A DNA stretch of 64,000 bases from Pseudoalteromonas prydzensis (GTDB lineage: Bacteria > Pseudomonadota > Gammaproteobacteria > Enterobacterales > Alteromonadaceae). The position numbers and the translations under genes are program-made. Positions 37,228-46,029 of the stretch are shown here, piece by piece (the first letter of the stretch is position 1; each line of letters opens with the position of its first letter). The notes beneath the pieces were generated by a model, which saw only the letters and a list, made by a program, of their open reading frames with translations, was not told where the DNA came from and searched no databases. The stretch spans positions 806,001 to 870,000 of the forward strand of contig NZ_BDDT01000001.1 of NCBI RefSeq assembly GCF_001661495.1. The letters run 5' to 3'.

Positions 37228-37935
37228 TTAACGGTGAATAAAAATAAGTGCTAGACCTGAAAAACTGGCGACCAAAATAATGAGTATCCGTGTGGCTTTT
37301 TCGTTGATGCTATTATTAACAAAATACGAGGCTCCCCAGCCAATTAATATTGCTGGTAAGCACTTTAAAAATAATACAATATCTTGCATATCAGCGGAGC
37401 CTGTTACTAATAAAGCAATGATGCCGAACAGATTGATAAACACAAAAAAAATACTGAGATTTGCTTTAATTTTATCTTTATTTTGTGCTTGGTAAAGCAG
37501 CCCCATCGGCGCGCCGCCTGCTGAGGTGGTGGTGCCAATAAAACCTGATGCAATGGAGGCAACAAGGTTTGATAGCATAGTTAATTTAGGCGACCAACCT
37601 GTTAAAGACAGGCCGACAGCAAGTAATAAACAGCTACCTAATAGCAGCCGATATTGCTCAGAATCTACATAGACCATAACAGCAGCGGCACTGAGTACAC
37701 CAATAGCTCCGCCAAAAATGGAATAACCAGTTTGTTTGACATCAATTGCGCCGCGGTGCTTTATTGTCAGTAATGCGGTGATTAACAACGCGTTGAGGAT
37801 CATAGGCGCGGGCACTAGCTCTGGCATTAGCCAATACAGAACTGGTACGCAGAGTAACCCTAGCCCAAAGCCAATTACGCACTGTAAACATGCGCCAATT
37901 ATCAATATAAAATAAACGAGTACAATATCGGGCAA
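37228..37935 (-). CDS. TauE/SafE-family membrane transporter
   Basis: A 235-residue protein with about eight hydrophobic helices and the two homologous halves of the sulfite-exporter TauE/SafE family (PF01925), including GFGLGLLCVPVLYW near the start and SGFIGTTTSAGGAPMGLL in the second half. Family members move small anions such as sulfoacetate or sulfite. Its place between a sugar dehydrogenase and a lactonase hints at transport of a sugar acid, but nothing in the sequence fixes the substrate. Confidence 0.82.
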   Translation of the reverse strand: MPDIVLVYFILIIGACLQCVIGFGLGLLCVPVLYWLMPELVPAPMILNALLITALLTIKHRGAIDVKQTGYSIFGGAIGVLSAAAVMVYVDSEQYRLLLGSCLLLAVGLSLTGWSPKLTMLSNLVASIASGFIGTTTSAGGAPMGLLYQAQNKDKIKANLSIFFVFINLFGIIALLVTGSADMQDIVLFLKCLPAILIGWGASYFVNNSINEKATRILIILVASFSGLALIFIHR

Positions 37936-37988
37936 CGCCTTTCTACCTTTTAAGCTGGTTTTGACTAATATACAGCCAACAGTATTTT

Positions 37989-38006
37989 AATATTATAATA
38001 TGATTA
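37989..38006. promoter_or_regulatory. Candidate operator upstream of TauE-lactonase operon
   Basis: AATATTATAATATGATTA, a weaker relative of the TATTGTATKAY motif repeated through the arabinose locus, lies about 60 bases before the TauE start. Confidence 0.35.
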
Positions 38007-38032
38007 CCAAAAGGTAAATTTTTTTATTCGTG

Positions 38033-38812
38033 TTAGGTCCAACCGGCATCAACAACAAGTGATTGTGCTGTCATCATTTTACTGTCATCGGCTGCTAAAA
38101 ATAATGCCGCATTAACAATATCATCAGCTTGTAATGTTTCATTAATACATTGGTTATGCCTAACATCTTCAATCATTTCTGGTGTTAACCAATGGGTAAT
38201 TTGCCGCTCAGTCATCACCCAGCCAGGTACTAAGGTATTGATACGAATATTATCTTTGCCGTATGTTGCCGCTAATGAGCGTGTCAGCCCCTCAATACCC
38301 GCTTTTGCTGTGGTGTACGCTGGCATACCAGTTTGTTTGATCCGCCAACTCACTGACCCCATATTTATAATACTACCACCACCAATGCGTTGCATTTGTG
38401 GCGCCACAGCTTGTGCAGAGAAAAAACACGGGCGAAGGTTCACAGCAAGTTTATCATCCCAATATTCAACACTCATTTTATCGGCAACATGGCGCGTGTC
38501 GTCAGCAGCATTGTTGATCAACACACTGATTTCGCCTTGTGTTTTACCGGTCGTTTCAATGGCTGCTTTTAATTGCTCAATATCACGCAGATCACAGTAA
38601 ATATAGAGTGGATCAAAGCGATACTGCCCTGCCAACTGTGCAACGAGCTTGTCGCCTTGTTGTTTGGCAATATCAATAAAAGTCACTTTTGCATGCTGCT
38701 CGCAAAAGCGTTTTACCATTATTTCACCAATGCCTGTGGCACCGCCGGTAATAAAAACACTTTTACCAGCTAGGCTTGGATAACGTGTTATTTGTGTTGT
38801 TGAAGCTGGCAT
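38033..38812 (-). CDS. SDR pentose (L-arabinose/D-xylose) 1-dehydrogenase-like
   Basis: A 259-residue short-chain dehydrogenase. Cofactor motif TGGATGIG (22-29), NNAA, a Ser in NMGSVSW and the catalytic YTTAK. The order YPSLAGKSVFITGG, VINMGSVSW-type strand, YTTAKAGIEGLTRSLA and the end VVDAGW closely follow the Caulobacter D-xylose 1-dehydrogenase. It would oxidise a free pentose to the lactone in the cytoplasm. It starts 40 bases after the GntR regulator gene and is likely co-transcribed. Arabinose is favoured as substrate by context only. Confidence 0.85.
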   Translation of the reverse strand: MPASTTQITRYPSLAGKSVFITGGATGIGEIMVKRFCEQHAKVTFIDIAKQQGDKLVAQLAGQYRFDPLYIYCDLRDIEQLKAAIETTGKTQGEISVLINNAADDTRHVADKMSVEYWDDKLAVNLRPCFFSAQAVAPQMQRIGGGSIINMGSVSWRIKQTGMPAYTTAKAGIEGLTRSLAATYGKDNIRINTLVPGWVMTERQITHWLTPEMIEDVRHNQCINETLQADDIVNAALFLAADDSKMMTAQSLVVDAGWT

Positions 38813-38852
38813 GATTTCCTTAAATATTAAGATAATTCATTAATAAACGCGG

Positions 38853-39605
38853 CTATTTTGATACCTTGCTTGACTGTTGATCAGCAATTTCTTTTTCAAC
38901 TATTTCTTTTTCAATGAATGACATCGCTTCGTCAATCATATAAGTCATCATATTTTTAGCGCGTTCAGGTTCACCATTTAAAATTGCTTGATACACTTTA
39001 AAATGCTCATCAGCAATCGCTTTTTTACTGCCTTTGGCTGGTGTTGTATGCTGAATACTGACATTTAATGCGGTGCGAATAAAGTCGCGTAATTGGAAAA
39101 AGAACCGATTACCACTGGCAAATAAAATAGCGGTATGAAAAGACAAATCAGCTTCGTGAATTTCACCATCGGGCGCATCTGCAGCTGCTTGCATATTATC
39201 AAGTGCAAGGGCTATTTCTGCAATCGCGTCTTTATCTGCACGCCTTGCCGCGAGTGCCGCCGCTTGTGGCTCAATCGCTAAACGCACTTGTAAAAATTCT
39301 TTTAATACATACAGTGATGGGCTGCTTTCGAGTAGCCATTTTAATACACTGGTATCATATAAATTCCACGTATTTGCAGGCTCAACACGAATGCCTTGGC
39401 GTGGTCGTGATGATATAAGTCCTTTTGCCGCAAGCATTTTTACAGCTTCACGAACAGCAGTACGGCTAATACCATACTCTTCACATAATTTTGCTTCTGT
39501 AGGTAAACCAGATTCCGCTGTGTAATGGCCGTTAATAATGGCTTTACCTAGCTCATTGGTTACCTGTTGTGACAAATTTAGATTCTCAATGCGTGCCATA
39601 AACAA
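38853..39605 (-). CDS. GntR/FadR-type (FCD) regulator of the arabinose locus
   Basis: A 250-residue repressor-type regulator. The winged helix at about 8-75 contains GLPTEAKLCEEYGISRTAVREAVKMLAAKGLI, and an FCD domain follows (about 95-230) with metal/effector-site residues such as D and H in HEADLSFH and H in EHFKVYQAI. It starts 21 bases after a copy of the shared TATTGTATGATAC motif, suggesting autoregulation. Dozens of bases away lies the divergent symporter gene with another copy. It most likely senses a pentose or sugar acid and controls the whole locus. Confidence 0.9.
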   Translation of the reverse strand: MFMARIENLNLSQQVTNELGKAIINGHYTAESGLPTEAKLCEEYGISRTAVREAVKMLAAKGLISSRPRQGIRVEPANTWNLYDTSVLKWLLESSPSLYVLKEFLQVRLAIEPQAAALAARRADKDAIAEIALALDNMQAAADAPDGEIHEADLSFHTAILFASGNRFFFQLRDFIRTALNVSIQHTTPAKGSKKAIADEHFKVYQAILNGEPERAKNMMTYMIDEAMSFIEKEIVEKEIADQQSSKVSK

Positions 39606-39625
39606 ACAGTTCCTTTAAAAATACT

Positions 39626-39638
39626 TATTGTATGATAC
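39626..39638. promoter_or_regulatory. Candidate operator, regulator promoter
   Basis: TATTGTATGATAC lies about 21 bases upstream of the regulator start. It is one of the cleanest copies of the locus motif and contains the small palindrome GTATGATAC. Confidence 0.55.
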
Positions 39639-39761
39639 TACTATAATTTTCCTGCGTCATCTTACAAATTACTTACTCTGTTGAATAGCACGTCATTTTG
39701 CTCGATAAAGTTCTTTAACTTATAACCACACTATTTTTAACAAATCTCTTTCATTTAACTT

Positions 39762-39775
39762 ATTTGTATTATAAT
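39762..39775. promoter_or_regulatory. Candidate operator, symporter promoter
   Basis: ATTTGTATTATAAT, 45 bases before the symporter start, combines the locus motif with a possible -10 TATAAT. Confidence 0.45.
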
Positions 39776-39819
39776 ATTTTTATTACACACAAATTTACCG
39801 AAGTCATTTTCGGGCTTAA

Positions 39820-41460
39820 ATGGAATCAAAGATGATCGAATTAAGTACACTCGACTGGCTTGTGCTGGCAGGATTTTTTGTCTTGCTACTCGCCGTTGTA
39901 GTCGTCTCAATGAGACAAAAAGAAGAAGATACTACAGATTATTTTTTAGCAGGGCGTAATGCCAGTTGGTTAGTCATTGGTGCGTCAATATTCGCTTCCA
40001 ATATCGGCTCTGAGCATTTAGTTGGTTTATCGGGCGCAGGTGCCCAGTCTGGTATGGCGTTAGCCCATTGGGAAATGCAATCGTGGATAATATTATTACT
40101 CGGCTGGGTATTTGTACCTTTTTATTGGAGTAGTAAAGTTTATACCATGCCGGAGTTTTTAGAGCGCCGCTTTAACTCCAAGTCGCGCACTTTCCTATCC
40201 GTTATTTCACTGATCAGTTACGTACTTACTAAAGTTGCGGTGACCGTTTATGCAGGCGGTATTGCCTTTAAAACAATCCTCGGTATCGAAAGTATTTGGG
40301 GGATCGACTTCTTCTGGATCTCAGCCATTGCCTTAGTCGTGATCACTGGTATTTACACAGTACTGGGTGGCATGAAAGCAATTATGTGGACATCAGTATT
40401 ACAAACCCCGGTATTAATTATCGGCTCTGTGGTTATTTTAGTGGTCGGGCTTGATAAAGTCGGTGGCTGGTCAGAAGTTGAACGCTTAAATGATATAAAC
40501 ATGCATTTAATTCGCAGCGCTTCCGATACAGAGTTCCCATGGCCGGGCATCATTTTTGGTTCATTCATCATTGGTTTTTGGTACTGGTGTACCGACCAAT
40601 ATATCGTACAACGGGTGCTTTCAGCCAAAGGCATTAAAGAAGCGCGTCGCGGTACTATGTTTGCCGGTTACTTAAAATTACTGCCTATTTTTATCTTTTT
40701 AGTACCAGGAATGATCGCTTACGCATTAAAAACGAAAGGTATTATTAGCTATGACAGCGCCGATCAGGCATTCCCAACTCTGGTTGCTGAGCTGCTACCT
40801 TCTGGTGTTAAAGGCATTGTAATTGGTGGTCTAGTTGCTGCGTTAATGAGCTCGTTAGCCTCGTTATTTAATTCGTCAGCCACCTTATTTACTATCGATT
40901 TTTATAAGAAGTTCAAACCTGAATCAAGCGAAAAACACCTGTTAAAAGTAGGCCGTTTGGCAACCGTTGCAATTGTTATTTTAGGTTTATTGTGGATACC
41001 TATTATGAGCTTGATTGCAGACGTACTGTATGAATATCTACAAAGCGTGCAATCACTAATTGCCCCGGGTATTGCTGCGGTATTCTTATTAGGTTTATGT
41101 AGTAAACGTATTACACCTACAGCGGGATTTGTTGGTTTAGTATCTGGTTTTGTGATGGGTATGTTCCGCTTAGTACTTTTGCCATTTAAAGACAGCCTAG
41201 TGGGTACACCAGTGGAATGGGTTACCACAATGAACTGGTTATACTACTGTATTTTACTATTCGTACTCGTTGTCGGCATTATGATTGTAGTGAGTATATT
41301 CACCAAGCAAGCAAGTGAAGAGCAATTAAAAGGCCTTACCTTCTCAAGTCTAGACAAAGCTACATTAAAAGAGGTTGCTGATGGCCTAGATAAATGGGAT
41401 TACATTCATACCGCAGGGATCATCGGTATCACCGCGTTTATTTACTACCGTTTCTGGTAA
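39820..41460 (+). CDS. Sodium:solute symporter (SglT-like sugar transporter)
   Basis: A 546-residue inner-membrane transporter of the SSS family with about 14 helices. DYFLAGRNASWLVIGASIFASNIGSEHLVGLSGAG and the later GFWYWCTDQYIVQRVLSAKG are characteristic of vSGLT-like sugar carriers. ATG at 39820 or 39832 may be the start. In this locus L-arabinose or another pentose is the likely substrate. The gene faces the regulator, with operator copies between them, and ends at a strong terminator. Confidence 0.92.
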   Translation: MESKMIELSTLDWLVLAGFFVLLLAVVVVSMRQKEEDTTDYFLAGRNASWLVIGASIFASNIGSEHLVGLSGAGAQSGMALAHWEMQSWIILLLGWVFVPFYWSSKVYTMPEFLERRFNSKSRTFLSVISLISYVLTKVAVTVYAGGIAFKTILGIESIWGIDFFWISAIALVVITGIYTVLGGMKAIMWTSVLQTPVLIIGSVVILVVGLDKVGGWSEVERLNDINMHLIRSASDTEFPWPGIIFGSFIIGFWYWCTDQYIVQRVLSAKGIKEARRGTMFAGYLKLLPIFIFLVPGMIAYALKTKGIISYDSADQAFPTLVAELLPSGVKGIVIGGLVAALMSSLASLFNSSATLFTIDFYKKFKPESSEKHLLKVGRLATVAIVILGLLWIPIMSLIADVLYEYLQSVQSLIAPGIAAVFLLGLCSKRITPTAGFVGLVSGFVMGMFRLVLLPFKDSLVGTPVEWVTTMNWLYYCILLFVLVVGIMIVVSIFTKQASEEQLKGLTFSSLDKATLKEVADGLDKWDYIHTAGIIGITAFIYYRFW

Positions 41461-41487
41461 AACATAATTAGTTGTTCCCACGTTTAT

Positions 41488-41514
41488 GGGGGGTGTTATC
41501 ACCCCCCTTTTTTT
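41488..41514 (+). terminator. Rho-independent terminator after symporter
   Basis: GGGGGGTG / CACCCCCC stem with a TTAT loop followed by seven T. It separates the symporter unit from the DUF4861-GH105 gene. Confidence 0.92.
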
Positions 41515-41608
41515 GCACACAGATAAAGACACTCATTAATCAGGCTATCTAGCTTCCTCTTGTATTGTTAGCCTCGGTGCCGATTGATGAATAATCAAAT
41601 AAGAGGTA

Positions 41609-43618
41609 ATGATGAACACACTGCTTAAAATTGCATCTATAAGTTCTCTGATATTACTCAGTAGTTGCTCAACTACCCCCCCCCAAACTAGCGTACATGC
41701 CCGCTATGTACCAGAGCGTATGGACGACTTTGCGTTTGAAAATGACAAGGTTGCCTTTCGTGTTTATGGCCCTGCTTTAACAGACTCCGCTGAAAACAAC
41801 GGTACGGACTGTTGGTTAAAACGGGTTGATTACCCGATTGTTGATAAGTGGTATAAAGGCCATGAGCAAGGTATTTCGTATCATGAAGATCATGGCGAAG
41901 GTTATGATCCTTATCATGTAGGTACTTCCCTTGGTTGTGGTTCCATTGCGCTTTGGGATACTGAGGCAAAAACCGCAGATAAACTTATTCAGCCAAATGT
42001 CTACACAGATTATGCAATAATAGAAAAATCCGCCGATAAAGTGGTTTTTGAATTAACTTATCACTACAACACTAAAAATATTGATGAGATCAAACGCATC
42101 ACCCTTGAAAAAGGCAATCAGTTTTATAAAGCCCAAAGCCAATTTAGCCAAAATGGCCAACCGATTCAGTTAAACGTTGCGGTGGGTGTTACCACTCATG
42201 ATGGCAAAGCTGTTGCTAAAGTTAATTCAGAAGGCGACACTATCACAACCTGGGAAACCATTGACGACAGCCAAGTAGGCACCGCTGTCGCATTACCAAA
42301 GTTCACCCATACTCAGTTTATATTGCAACAAACTGAGCAAAAAGATAGAAGCCATGCATTGCTTGTCGCGCAAACCGATAAGCAAGGTCAAATCACTTAT
42401 TATGTAGGCTCTGCGTGGTCAAAAGCAGGTGATATTACTAGCTTTTCACAATGGCAAGAGTATGCAGATAACTACTTAGCAAAGGCTGACACTGCAAAAA
42501 TAACTGCTGATTCAGTAAAAGCGTTAACAAAGAAAGTGGCCGACTGGCAAATTGAAAATTTTGCAGAAGAAGGTAAATACCGCGCGCTACCACGCAAACC
42601 ACCCCAGTGGATGAATCGAGAGCAATACCATGATTTAGAATGGCACCACGGCGCCCTTTATGCAGGTATGAACGAATGGCGTAAAATTGCTGATGATGAA
42701 AAATATACCAATTTCCTAAAGAAAATTGGTGAACGTAATGACTGGGGGTTGCATCAGCGTCCATATCACGCGGACGACCACACTGTTGGCCAATTTTATT
42801 TATCATTTTATGAAGACTTCCACCAACCAGAAATGCTTGAACCGACGCGTAAGCAATTTGATTGGATTTTGGCTAACCCAAAAACCGGCACCCTTGATTG
42901 GCTAGCAGAAAACACCCATGCTCATGACCGCTGGGGCTGGTGTGACGCGTTATTTATGGCTCCGCCGGTATGGGCACGGTTAGCAAAAATTACCGGTGAA
43001 GAAAAGTATTTAGACTTTATGCACCAAGAATATAAAGCAACATACGACTTATTATGGAGTGAAAAAGATCACCTATTTTGGCGTGATTCAAGCTATTTTA
43101 CGCAAAACGAGCAAAACGGCCAAGATGTGTTTTGGGCACGTGGCAATGGTTGGGTATTTGGTGGTCTTGCATTAATGATCCCAGATTTACCGGTCACTTG
43201 GCAGCAACGTGATTTCTACATTGATCTTTATCAAAAAATGGCCGCACGGTTAATCGAAATTCAACGCGATGATGGCACTTGGTCAATGGGATTATTAGGC
43301 GGAACAGAAGGTTACCCAATAAAAGAAACCAGCGGTACGTCGTTTTATGCGTATGGTATTGCATGGGGTATTAACCAAGGTTACTTAGATAAAGCCACTT
43401 ACCGTCCAGCGTTAATGAAAGCATGGCGCGCCTTGGAAAAGTCAGTCACTGATGAAGGCATGCTTGGCTTTGTTCAACCTGTAGGCGCCGCTCCCGGTGA
43501 TTCATTCCCTGATTACACAGAAGTTTACGGTGTGGGCGCATTTTTAGCCGCAGGCACAGAAGTCTATAAATTATTAGACAGTGAAGAAGCTAAAAAAAAC
43601 TCGCAAATAACCCCGTAA
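41609..43618 (+). CDS. DUF4861-GH105 lipoprotein (unsaturated uronyl hydrolase-like)
   Basis: A 669-residue lipoprotein with lipobox LSSC (Cys near residue 20). Residues about 30-290 form a DUF4861 domain (YVPERMDDFAFENDKVAFRVYGPAL, YHEDHGEGYDPYHVG). Residues about 300-660 form a GH105-like (alpha/alpha)6 domain with HDRWGWCDALFMAPPVW carrying the catalytic-type Asp near 445. GH105 enzymes remove unsaturated uronic acids left by lyases. A C9 tract follows the lipobox codons. The end of the frame runs over an A-AAA-AAC heptamer (43594-43600) and the next frame lies in -1, so a fusion with the lyase-like protein is possible. Confidence 0.82.
   Translation: MMNTLLKIASISSLILLSSCSTTPPQTSVHARYVPERMDDFAFENDKVAFRVYGPALTDSAENNGTDCWLKRVDYPIVDKWYKGHEQGISYHEDHGEGYDPYHVGTSLGCGSIALWDTEAKTADKLIQPNVYTDYAIIEKSADKVVFELTYHYNTKNIDEIKRITLEKGNQFYKAQSQFSQNGQPIQLNVAVGVTTHDGKAVAKVNSEGDTITTWETIDDSQVGTAVALPKFTHTQFILQQTEQKDRSHALLVAQTDKQGQITYYVGSAWSKAGDITSFSQWQEYADNYLAKADTAKITADSVKALTKKVADWQIENFAEEGKYRALPRKPPQWMNREQYHDLEWHHGALYAGMNEWRKIADDEKYTNFLKKIGERNDWGLHQRPYHADDHTVGQFYLSFYEDFHQPEMLEPTRKQFDWILANPKTGTLDWLAENTHAHDRWGWCDALFMAPPVWARLAKITGEEKYLDFMHQEYKATYDLLWSEKDHLFWRDSSYFTQNEQNGQDVFWARGNGWVFGGLALMIPDLPVTWQQRDFYIDLYQKMAARLIEIQRDDGTWSMGLLGGTEGYPIKETSGTSFYAYGIAWGINQGYLDKATYRPALMKAWRALEKSVTDEGMLGFVQPVGAAPGDSFPDYTEVYGVGAFLAAGTEVYKLLDSEEAKKNSQITP
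41676..41684 (+). repeat. Poly-C9 tract in coding sequence
   Basis: Nine C in a row within codons 23-26 of the DUF4861-GH105 lipoprotein, just after the lipobox. A change of one base would shift the frame early and switch the protein off. Confidence 0.9.
43594..43600 (+). other. Slippery heptamer A-AAA-AAC
   Basis: In the GH105 frame the codons are GCT AAA AAA AAC, giving the heptamer A AAA AAC in the correct phase for -1 slippage. After a -1 slip translation continues CTC GCA AAT AAC and reaches the lyase-like frame without a stop. The zero-frame stop follows at 43616. Confidence 0.6.
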
Positions 43619-43626
43619 AAACCTTA

Positions 43627-44841
43627 ATGTATAACGCGGGCTGGTGTTGGTTCCAAGACCCCCGCGCTATTATCCAAGACGGAAAACTTGTTATTGGCAG
43701 TGTTGCTGGTAACGGCATTGGTGATGCAGCAGTAGGTGTATATGACCTCGACAATAAGCAACTTTTAGGGCGCACCACATTAAAAGCTGATTTTGATCAT
43801 GACGATCATAACTCACCGGTTTTTTATACCCGCCCAGATGGCAGTCTATTAACTGTGTATGCCCGCCATAATAGTGAAAAAGTGCATTATTACCGTATTT
43901 CAACGTCATCCGATTTTTTAAATTGGGGCGAAGAAAAAACCATACAAAGCCCCGCCAACGTTACTTACATGAACTTGTATAACCTGTCAGGTGAAAAAAC
44001 ACTGTATAACCTTTATCGTGGTATTGATTGGAACCCTACTTATGTAACATCTAAAGATGATGGTGCAACGTGGGACGATGAACACGTCCATTTAATTCAA
44101 AATGAAGTACCAGGTGTGCAACGACCGTATGCTCGCTATGCCGGAAATGGCAAAGACACCATTGGCTTATCGTTTACCGACGCTCACCCGCGTGATTTTG
44201 GTAACAGTATTTATTATGCTGAGTTTCGTGATGGCAATTTCTACAACGTTGATGGGAGCTTTATTAAAAACTTGAAAAAAGACGGTCCACTTAAGCCCTC
44301 TCAAGCGAAAAAGATATTTCAAGGTGGCGGCGGTGATTTTCGTGGCCATGACTTAAGCGTCGAAAAAAGCGCATGGACCAGCTCTGTCGCATTTGATGAT
44401 AAAGGCTATCCACATATCGCTTACACGTATTACCTAAGTAACCAAGATCAGCGTTATCGCTTAGCGTCATGGGATGGCAATAAATGGCACGACCGAGAAG
44501 TGGCTTTCGCTGGGAGCCGTTTATACGACCGAGAAGCAAGCTATACAGGCCTTATAGCGGTTGATCCGAGTGATCCAACGCATCTGGTTATTTCAAGCAA
44601 TGTAAATCCGACTACGGGTAAATCGCTCGCGATGCCGCATCAAATATTTAGCGCACACGTAACGCTGGATGATGATACTAAAACTATCCAGTGGCAACAG
44701 TTAACGCATGATAAAAACAATGAAAATTTACGCCCTATGATTGTCAATTCCGACAAGCATAAAGTCATTATGTGGTTGCAAGGACAATATAATAGTTGGA
44801 CAGACTATTATTTAGATGCTGTGGGAATTATTGTTGAGTAA
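43627..44841 (+). CDS. BNR_4 propeller protein, polysaccharide lyase-like
   Basis: A 404-residue seven-bladed-propeller protein. It opens at once with GWCWFQDPRAIIQDGKLVIG, the first blade of the BNR_4 (PF15892) family, which includes ulvan lyases and, as I recall, rhamnose-glucuronate lyase. HDDHNSPV, RPYARYAG and YTYYLSNQDQRYR are further blade segments. It has no signal peptide, and no good ribosome-binding site precedes the ATG. In-frame sequence without a stop extends back to 43594, where the GH105 gene can slip -1. With GH105 next door a lyase product would be processed by its neighbour. Exact lyase class and start are uncertain. Confidence 0.75.
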   Translation: MYNAGWCWFQDPRAIIQDGKLVIGSVAGNGIGDAAVGVYDLDNKQLLGRTTLKADFDHDDHNSPVFYTRPDGSLLTVYARHNSEKVHYYRISTSSDFLNWGEEKTIQSPANVTYMNLYNLSGEKTLYNLYRGIDWNPTYVTSKDDGATWDDEHVHLIQNEVPGVQRPYARYAGNGKDTIGLSFTDAHPRDFGNSIYYAEFRDGNFYNVDGSFIKNLKKDGPLKPSQAKKIFQGGGGDFRGHDLSVEKSAWTSSVAFDDKGYPHIAYTYYLSNQDQRYRLASWDGNKWHDREVAFAGSRLYDREASYTGLIAVDPSDPTHLVISSNVNPTTGKSLAMPHQIFSAHVTLDDDTKTIQWQQLTHDKNNENLRPMIVNSDKHKVIMWLQGQYNSWTDYYLDAVGIIVE

Positions 44842-44863
44842 TAGCATCTTAACTTATTGATTT

Positions 44864-44889
44864 AAAAGGGAGCTAAGGCTCCCATTTTT
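44864..44889. terminator. Bidirectional terminator
   Basis: AAAAGGGAGC / GCTCCCATTTTT with a TAAG loop, between the converging lyase-like gene and the GH43_26-like gene. Confidence 0.85.
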
Positions 44890-44896
44890 AATTGTG

Positions 44897-45925
44897 TTAG
44901 TCTGGTTTGTCAGGTGATAAAACCGGAAAGCCATTTTCATCCCACTTTATAATACGTGCTCGCGCATGGCGGTTTGGATCTGTCAGTGGTGTACCCTTTA
45001 GCTCTTTATAATCACGACTGTGGTAAATTAATAAATCGGTGACACCATCCTCTGCTTTTACAAAGCTACTGTGACCAGGGCCAAAACGCCCTGCTGCTTC
45101 ATTGCTGGCAAAAATCGGCTGCTGCTTTTTATGCCAGCTTGCAGGGTCGAGTAAATCGGCATCAGCATCGGCCCATAATAAACCCATCGCGTAACGATGA
45201 TCAGTCGCACTGGCAGAATACGTAAGTAGCACTTTTCCCTCACGGATCATCACTGCAGCGCCTTCATTAACCTTATAGCCTTGCACTTCCCAATCTAGAG
45301 TAGGCTCTGTTATGGCTACAATTGGCTCTTTGATTGACGTGGGTGAATCCATTTCGGCGATCCATAATGCGGAGTTATATGTTGCAGGCTGGTTTTGCTG
45401 TGCCCAGACTAAGTAGCGTTTGCCATTATGGCTAAATGTTGTGGCGTCCAGCGAAAAGCTATCGAGGTGTGTTTTTAACTGCCCCATTTCTTGCCAGTTA
45501 CCTTGCATGGGATTTTCACTGTCATTTTTAAGGACATACATGCGGATACTGAATGGTTTTTCAACATCACCGGCCGCAAAATGAATATACCAACTGCCAT
45601 CGACTTTATGCAGCTCTGGCGCCCAAATATTGGCACTCATTGGGCCTTTGGCATTTTTTTGCCAAATCACTTTTGGCTCTGCAAGTTTTAAATCATTAAG
45701 TCTACACGCTTGGCGTAGCTCTATTTCGTCAAACTTAGGGGAGGTGCCAATAAAGGTATAACAACCCGTTTTGTCATCGCGGACTAACCAAGGATCGGCA
45801 CGTTGCAATACAATTGGGTTATCGATTGGTGTTACACTGGCGCTGCTATTAGCATCTGCATAACTTAATGTTGGCATAGCAAGTAACATACTCACAATAG
45901 GAAATAGAGAGCGCTTTTTTAGCAT
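44897..45925 (-). CDS. GH43_26-like exo-alpha-1,5-L-arabinofuranosidase
   Basis: A 342-residue secreted five-bladed-propeller enzyme. Signal peptide 1-23. The three GH43 acids are in RADPWLV, SLDATTF and VNEGAAVM. The series VLQRADPWLV, FDEIELRQA, IWAPELHKVDGSWYIHFAAG and FGPGHSSFV matches the GH43_26 group of exo-acting arabinanases. It would take single arabinoses off alpha-1,5-arabino-oligosaccharides in the periplasm. It is divergent from the endo-arabinanase gene with an operator copy between. Confidence 0.88.
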   Translation of the reverse strand: MLKKRSLFPIVSMLLAMPTLSYADANSSASVTPIDNPIVLQRADPWLVRDDKTGCYTFIGTSPKFDEIELRQACRLNDLKLAEPKVIWQKNAKGPMSANIWAPELHKVDGSWYIHFAAGDVEKPFSIRMYVLKNDSENPMQGNWQEMGQLKTHLDSFSLDATTFSHNGKRYLVWAQQNQPATYNSALWIAEMDSPTSIKEPIVAITEPTLDWEVQGYKVNEGAAVMIREGKVLLTYSASATDHRYAMGLLWADADADLLDPASWHKKQQPIFASNEAAGRFGPGHSSFVKAEDGVTDLLIYHSRDYKELKGTPLTDPNRHARARIIKWDENGFPVLSPDKPD

Positions 45926-45963
45926 AATTTTTATCCTGTTATTTATCTTGTTTTCATTGTTAA

Positions 45964-45974
45964 TATTGTATTAC
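45964..45974. promoter_or_regulatory. Candidate operator between the two arabinanase genes
   Basis: TATTGTATTAC sits 38 bases before the GH43_26-like start and 55 bases before the endo-arabinanase start, so one site could serve both promoters. Confidence 0.55.
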
Positions 45975-46029
45975 ATATATTATAGTAGCTGAATAAGTGT
46001 AATGATTAAAATAAAAAAGGTAGGCAACT

